A stretch of DNA of 8,419 nt. Source: an uncultured Bacteroidota bacterium (GTDB taxonomy: Bacteria > Bacteroidota > Bacteroidia > UKL13-3). The position numbers and the translations under genes are program-made. The DNA is taken from contig CAIUEQ010000121.1 in the NCBI GenBank assembly GCA_903898215.1, forward strand, positions 1 through 8,419. The letters run 5' to 3'. Positions 4,635 through 8,419 of the stretch are shown in pieces. Numbering within the stretch: position 1 is the first letter of the stretch; each line of letters starts with the position of its first letter. Under the pieces are notes generated by a model, which was not told where the DNA came from, ran no database searches, and saw only the letters and a list, made by a program, of their open reading frames with translations.

Positions 4635-6506
4635 ATGGCAGGCGGAAGAAGAAATTATAATAGTGGAAGTTCAAAAGACGAATCACCAAAAGTAAAAATT
4701 AACAAAGAAACTTTGCGTGAAGCATTGGTTCTTTTCACTTATTTAAAACCCTACAAATTCAAGTTTACGCTTGCGATGATCTTCATTGCACTATCAGCAT
4801 TTTCAACAAGTTTATTTCCGTTTTTATTGGGAAAAATGTTGGATGCAGCATCTCCCGGAGCTACTATTCCTATGGCAGGTTCAAGCAATGTTGGATCGCA
4901 ATTTGGGTTTAGTTTAAAAGATATTCACTGGACATTAAATACTTGCATCATTCTCATTTTTGCGCAACTTTCATTGCAAACAATTTTCTCTTATATGCGT
5001 GTTTATTTGCTTACCGAAGTTGGCGAAAAATCATTGGCTAATATGCGTAAAGATGTTTACACAAAATTGCTAAGCATGCCTATGAGTTTCTTTACAGAAA
5101 AAAGAGTTGGAGAATTAAGCAATAGAATTTCATCTGATCTTTCTCAAATTCAGGATGCCATATCATTAACACTTGCCGAATTTTTAAGAGGAATTTTTAC
5201 ACTTGTTATCGGACTTGCATTTATTTTCTGGATCAGCGCAAAACTAGCATTGGTGATGCTTTCGGTGGTTCCAGTTATAGCAATTCTTGCTGTAGTTTTC
5301 GGAATGCGAATCCGTAAAATGTCACGCATAGCACAGGATCAATTGGCTAAAAGCGGAACCATCGTACAGGAAACATTTCAGGGTATCACAATTGTAAAAG
5401 CTTTTACCAGCGAATTTTTTGAAATTAACCGTTATACAAAAAGTGTGTATTCGGTTGTGAAAACTGCAATTTCAAATGGCCGTTATCGCGGAGCATTTAT
5501 TTCGTTCATGATATTTTCAGTTTTTGGGGCTATCGCATTTGTGATGTGGTATGGTGCAAACATGATTCTAGCAGGAGAACTTTCTATCGGATCACTTACC
5601 ATGTTTGTCATATTCTCCATGTTTGTTGGAGGAACTTTTGCAGGGTTCGCTGAAATGTTCAGTCAGTTGCAAAAAACTTTAGGTGCCACTCAAAGTGTTC
5701 GAGAAATTTTGAGAACTGATGGTGAAAATGTTGAGTTAACACTTGTAAAAGTTGAACCAAAATTTGCCTTAAAAGGAAATGTTCGTTTTGAAAATATTGC
5801 ATTTTCATATCCATCACGTAAAGATGTAAACGTATTAAAAGATGTTTCTTTAGAAGTTAAAAGCGGACAACAAATAGCGTTGGTTGGACCAAGTGGTGCA
5901 GGAAAAAGTACGGTTGCCTCTTTGCTTTTAAAATTTTATGAACCCGATAGCGGTAAAATATTTTTTGATGATAGAAACGGAGCCGAATTTCCTTTAAGCC
6001 AGTTACGTAAACAAATGGCATTTGTTCCACAGGATGTGATTTTATTTGGAGGTACTATTAAAGAAAATATTGCTTACGGAAAGCCTGATGCCAGCGATGA
6101 AGAAATTATTGAAGCATCAAAAAAAGCACATGCAGATGAATTTGTTTCAAGATTTCCAGAAGCGTATGAAACTATTGTTGGAGAACGTGGAATAAAGCTC
6201 TCAGGCGGACAACGTCAACGCATTGCAATTGCCAGGGCAATTTTAAAAGATCCTGCAATTTTAATTTTGGATGAAGCAACATCATCACTCGATAGTGAAA
6301 GCGAACAACTAGTTCAAGAAGCATTAGAAAATTTGATGAAGAACAGAACTTCATTTGTGATAGCCCACCGTTTGTCAACCATTCGTAATGCAGATAAAAT
6401 TATTTTGATAGACAAAGGAATTGTGAGCGAAAGCGGAACTCATGATGAATTGATGAGCCATGATGGTTTATACAGAAAATTAAATGAAATGCAGTTTGAG
6501 TTTTAA
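4635..6506 (+). CDS. ABC exporter half-transporter, permease fused to ATPase (MsbA/LmrA type)
   Basis: The 623-aa protein has an exporter-type transmembrane domain (about 38-350) followed by a nucleotide-binding domain (about 380-620). It is expected to work as a homodimer, or a heterodimer with a partner not in this window, moving a lipid, peptide or drug-like substrate out of the cytosol. The substrate cannot be inferred. Hydrophobic segments lie near 43-65, 101-120, 184-200, 203-223, 288-310 and 318-336. The NBD has Walker A GPSGAGKST (418-426), Q-loop Q466, signature LSGGQRQR (522-529), Walker B ILILDE (542-547) with catalytic E547, and H-loop H578, so it should be an active ATPase. The first external loop is longer than in MsbA and rich in Gly, Ala and Ser (about 70-95). 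The N-terminus (1-20) is polar and glycine/serine-rich. The gene ends at a bidirectional terminator. Confidence 0.95.
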   Translation: MAGGRRNYNSGSSKDESPKVKINKETLREALVLFTYLKPYKFKFTLAMIFIALSAFSTSLFPFLLGKMLDAASPGATIPMAGSSNVGSQFGFSLKDIHWTLNTCIILIFAQLSLQTIFSYMRVYLLTEVGEKSLANMRKDVYTKLLSMPMSFFTEKRVGELSNRISSDLSQIQDAISLTLAEFLRGIFTLVIGLAFIFWISAKLALVMLSVVPVIAILAVVFGMRIRKMSRIAQDQLAKSGTIVQETFQGITIVKAFTSEFFEINRYTKSVYSVVKTAISNGRYRGAFISFMIFSVFGAIAFVMWYGANMILAGELSIGSLTMFVIFSMFVGGTFAGFAEMFSQLQKTLGATQSVREILRTDGENVELTLVKVEPKFALKGNVRFENIAFSYPSRKDVNVLKDVSLEVKSGQQIALVGPSGAGKSTVASLLLKFYEPDSGKIFFDDRNGAEFPLSQLRKQMAFVPQDVILFGGTIKENIAYGKPDASDEEIIEASKKAHADEFVSRFPEAYETIVGERGIKLSGGQRQRIAIARAILKDPAILILDEATSSLDSESEQLVQEALENLMKNRTSFVIAHRLSTIRNADKIILIDKGIVSESGTHDELMSHDGLYRKLNEMQFEF

Positions 6507-6519
6507 ATGAAATGAACAT

Positions 6520-6552
6520 AAAAAATCCCGTGCAATACACACAGGATTTTTT
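6520..6552. terminator. Bidirectional intrinsic terminator between the ABC gene and recA
   Basis: AAAAAATCC (6520-6528) pairs with GGATTTTTT (6544-6552). After a C-A mismatch, GTG (6530-6532) pairs with CAC (6540-6542) around a 7-base loop. The A run on one side and T run on the other give a U tract in both directions. It is placed 13 bp after the ABC stop codon and 25 bp from the end of the convergent recA. Confidence 0.88.
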
Positions 6553-6577
6553 ACAAATTGAAATATTATCCTATAAA

Positions 6578-7609
6578 TTAATTCTCTTCAACTTTTGCCT
6601 GATATGCTCCGCCAAAAGCCTTGTCCTTAATTTTCTTTTCTATTTCATCAGCCATTTCTGGATTATCTAAAAACAATTGTTTAACAGCTTCACGACCCTG
6701 CCCTAATTTAGTTTCATTGTAACTAAACCATGACCCGCTTTTCTTGATGATTTCCATTTCAACTCCGATATCAACAATCTCACCTACCTTAGAAATACCT
6801 TGTCCGTATATAATATCGAATTCAACGGTACGAAAAGGCGGAGCAACTTTATTTTTTGCAATTTTTACTTTAGTACGGTTACCAATAATATCGTTGCCTT
6901 CTTTAATCTGACCAATTCTGCGAATATCCAAACGAACTGAAGCATAAAATTTCAAAGCATTTCCACCTGTAGTAGTTTCAGGATTTCCGAACATCACTCC
7001 TATTTTTTCACGAAGCTGATTAATAAAAATACAGATACAACCGGTTTTACTAATTGTTCCTGTAAGTTTACGTAAAGCCTGACTCATTAAACGAGCTTGT
7101 AAACCCATTTTCGAATCACCCATATCGCCTTCGATTTCTGCTTTTGGAACCAATGCAGCTACCGAGTCGATAACAATAATATCAATTGCTCCCGAGCGAA
7201 TCAAAGCATCAGCAATTTCAAGTGCTTGTTCACCATCATCCGGTTGAGAGATCAATAAATTATCAGTATCGATTCCTAATTTATCAGCATAATTTTTATC
7301 AAAGGCATGTTCTGCATCAACAAAAGCAGCGATACCACCACGTTTCTGAACTTGTGCAATTGCGTGCATTGAAAGGGTAGTTTTACCTGACGATTCTGGA
7401 CCATAAATTTCGATTACTCTACCTTTAGGTAAGCCACCAATACCTAATGCCATATCTAAGCCTATTGAGCCGGTAGGAATCGCTTCCACACCTTCAATGT
7501 TCTTATCATTCATTTTCATTACGGTACCTTTACCGTATGTTTTCTCAAGCTTATCAATAGTAAGTTGAAGTGCTTTTAATTTTTCTAGTTTTTCTTTGTT
7601 ATCGCTCAT
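6578..7609 (-). CDS. recA: Recombinase A
   Basis: This 343-aa protein forms ATP-dependent filaments on single-stranded DNA for homologous recombination and repair, and in SOS-competent bacteria triggers LexA self-cleavage. Walker A GPESSGKT is at 70-77, the catalytic Glu is E100 in DAEHAFD (E. coli E96), and Walker B IIVIDS is at 144-149. DNA-binding loop L1 lies near 157-169 (EIEGDMGDSKMGL) and L2 near 197-222, with the conserved NQLREKIGVMFGNPETTTGG. The C-terminal domain ends in the acidic VEEN, shorter than the acidic tail of E. coli RecA. No intein or frameshift is present. The ATG start is supported by the usual family N-terminus. A terminator at 7721-7749 separates it from the upstream gene, so its promoter should lie within 7610-7720. 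Confidence 0.98.
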   Translation of the reverse strand: MSDNKEKLEKLKALQLTIDKLEKTYGKGTVMKMNDKNIEGVEAIPTGSIGLDMALGIGGLPKGRVIEIYGPESSGKTTLSMHAIAQVQKRGGIAAFVDAEHAFDKNYADKLGIDTDNLLISQPDDGEQALEIADALIRSGAIDIIVIDSVAALVPKAEIEGDMGDSKMGLQARLMSQALRKLTGTISKTGCICIFINQLREKIGVMFGNPETTTGGNALKFYASVRLDIRRIGQIKEGNDIIGNRTKVKIAKNKVAPPFRTVEFDIIYGQGISKVGEIVDIGVEMEIIKKSGSWFSYNETKLGQGREAVKQLFLDNPEMADEIEKKIKDKAFGGAYQAKVEEN

Positions 7610-7652
7610 GTTTGTTTAATTAATTTTTTAAAATTTTGTTTCATTTTTGGCT

Positions 7653-7674
7653 ATTATTTCTTGTAAGTAATAAT
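7653..7674. promoter_or_regulatory. 22-bp dyad in the recA leader region, possible operator
   Basis: The half-sites are ATTATT (7653-7658) plus CTT (7660-7662) and AAG (7665-7667) plus AATAAT (7669-7674), centred on GT. The only mismatch is T/T at 7659/7668. It lies 44-65 bases upstream of the recA ATG. The sequence is AT-rich, so chance is possible. No known SOS box (E. coli CTGT-N8-ACAG or Bacillus GAAC-N4-GTTC) is present in this gap. Confidence 0.35.
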
Positions 7675-7720
7675 TCAAAATTGAAATAAAAACATTGAAA
7701 AGTTACATATGTGAATAAAT

Positions 7721-7749
7721 AAAAAGGCAGCCTAAAATAAGACTGCCTT
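7721..7749 (-). terminator. Intrinsic terminator behind the secreted-protein gene
   Basis: AAGGCAG (7724-7730) and CTGCCTT (7743-7749) form a perfect 7-bp stem around a 12-base loop. Read on the minus strand the stem is followed by TTTTTATTTATT, a good U-rich tract. The near edge lies about 28 bases beyond the stop of the gene at 7777-8274, which isolates recA from it. Confidence 0.85.
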
Positions 7750-7776
7750 CTAACACTAAAAAAATTACTATGAAAA

Positions 7777-8274
7777 TTACTTTACTGCAAACTTTTGCTT
7801 TTCGATAACTATCCCTCTTTCTAAAATATTTAGAAAATAAGTTCCAGGTTTCAAATCGCGAGTGTGTTCAACCATTCGATACGTACCAGGATCAATAGGT
7901 GTTTCAAGCATTACCCTTTTTCCATTGGCATCATAAACGATTGCTGTTAAATTTTTCCTAACGGTGTTTACCGCCATAATAAGTAAATGATTTTCTGCCG
8001 AATTATCCCAAACAGATACATCATTTATTTCTAAGATGTTATCAGTTAAAAGACTTGAAGGCATGGCAGCTGCAGCTTCTGGTGTAACATAAACCGTAGC
8101 AGCAGGTTGCTCTTCGTAAACAAAATGAGCATTTGACCAAGGTATTTGGTTGTTCTCATTTGAATTAATAAGTTGGGCAAATGCTGATGTTGATAACACC
8201 AACATAAAAGCAATGACCAGTTGCTGTTTTGCCCAAAATGTTTTAAATGCATAAGAGGAATTTTTCGTTTTCAT
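7777..8274 (-). CDS. Small secreted protein with a T9SS-like C-terminal sorting domain
   Basis: The predicted exported protein (165 aa) has no known function. Residues 1-33 form a signal peptide: a basic start, a hydrophobic core near 18-28 and a likely cleavage site AFA|Q at 33/34. The mature part has a short linker (34-78) with a PEAAAAMP stretch. The region from about 80 to the end resembles the beta-sandwich type A sorting domain of the type IX (Por) secretion system. It shows IVYDANGKRV (112-121), then LKPGTYFLNI (141-150) and a final basic strand EKQKFAVK. The usual PNP motif at the start of this domain is replaced by DNS (90-92), so the domain may be degenerate or may be a related cell-surface domain. 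Unlike normal T9SS cargo there is almost no passenger: only about 46 residues precede the domain. A promoter lies upstream and a terminator follows, so it is probably transcribed alone. Confidence 0.75.
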   Translation of the reverse strand: MKTKNSSYAFKTFWAKQQLVIAFMLVLSTSAFAQLINSNENNQIPWSNAHFVYEEQPAATVYVTPEAAAAMPSSLLTDNILEINDVSVWDNSAENHLLIMAVNTVRKNLTAIVYDANGKRVMLETPIDPGTYRMVEHTRDLKPGTYFLNILERGIVIEKQKFAVK

Positions 8275-8343
8275 ACTATTTCATGTTTTAAGGTTTTGTA
8301 ATGTATAACTGATTATTTATTGGATTATTTAAAATTGCGCTTT

Positions 8344-8373
8344 CAAAGATAAGCTGCTTTTATTTATAAACAA
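8344..8373 (-). promoter_or_regulatory. Bacteroidetes-type promoter for the secreted-protein gene
   Basis: On the minus strand, TTG (8373-8371) is followed after 19 bases by TATCTTTG (8351-8344). This fits the -33 TTG / -7 TAnnTTTG consensus of the Bacteroidetes primary sigma factor, with the right spacing. Transcription would start near 8336, giving a leader of about 60 bases before the ATG at 8274. The remaining sequence to 8419 is AT-rich and shows no further gene. Confidence 0.7.
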
Positions 8374-8419
8374 GTTAACTTTTATAAAAATATATAGAAA
8401 ATTATTTTTATTCATAAAA

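Noticed and set aside
6172..6378. Minus-strand open frame within the ABC transporter NBD
   Set aside because: It is opposite the signature and Walker B motifs; a shadow of real coding.
7186..7380. Plus-strand open frame inside recA
   Set aside because: It overlaps the conserved RecA core; its His- and Gln-rich translation is typical of an antisense shadow.
7698..7705. TAACTTTT on the minus strand as the recA -7 element
   Set aside because: The final G of the consensus is missing and there is no TTG at 19-21 bases upstream, where the sequence falls in the terminator stem of the neighbouring gene.
8046..8252. Second minus-strand frame overlapping the secreted-protein gene
   Set aside because: The main frame has a good signal peptide and a C-terminal domain; the alternate frame shows neither.

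Overview
The window is chromosomal DNA from a member of the Bacteroidota (Bacteroidetes). The evidence is low GC with A-rich leaders and no clear Shine-Dalgarno sites, a promoter of the Bacteroidetes type (TTG, 19 bases, TATCTTTG) in front of the last gene, a secreted protein ending in a type IX secretion-like C-terminal domain, and the sequence style of the IspE, RecA and IS200-like proteins. I cannot fix the genus from this sequence alone.

Layout. Positions 1-1070 are a mobile-repeat region. Three tandem copies of an 86-bp unit are followed by single hairpin repeats in both orientations, then a 153-aa HUH single-tyrosine transposase of the IS200/REP-associated type (RAYT-like), then one more decayed hairpin. 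The hairpin (typically ACCCC, TTC, GGGGT) occurs nine times with compensatory stem changes. One pair faces each other inside a longer inverted repeat (240-318), like a REPIN. This region is the most interesting part of the window.

Positions 1089-8274 are ordinary chromosomal genes. They are ispE (isoprenoid precursor synthesis, minus strand), a membrane-anchored metallophosphoesterase (plus), a stand-alone lysine-ketoglutarate reductase/saccharopine dehydrogenase-like enzyme (plus), an MsbA-type ABC exporter half-transporter (plus), recA (minus) and a small secreted protein with a T9SS-like C-terminal domain (minus). A bidirectional terminator separates the ABC transporter from recA, and a second terminator lies behind the secreted-protein gene.

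Apart from the transposase and its repeats, the genes do not form a recognisable single pathway. The three plus-strand genes at 1999-6506 may be partly co-transcribed (gaps of 45 and 119 bp), but their predicted functions are unrelated. Smaller oddities are a heptanucleotide repeat tract translated inside ispE, a long dyad in the recA leader, and TACGAAT direct repeats in front of the ABC gene. No rRNA, tRNA, CRISPR array or prophage was seen.
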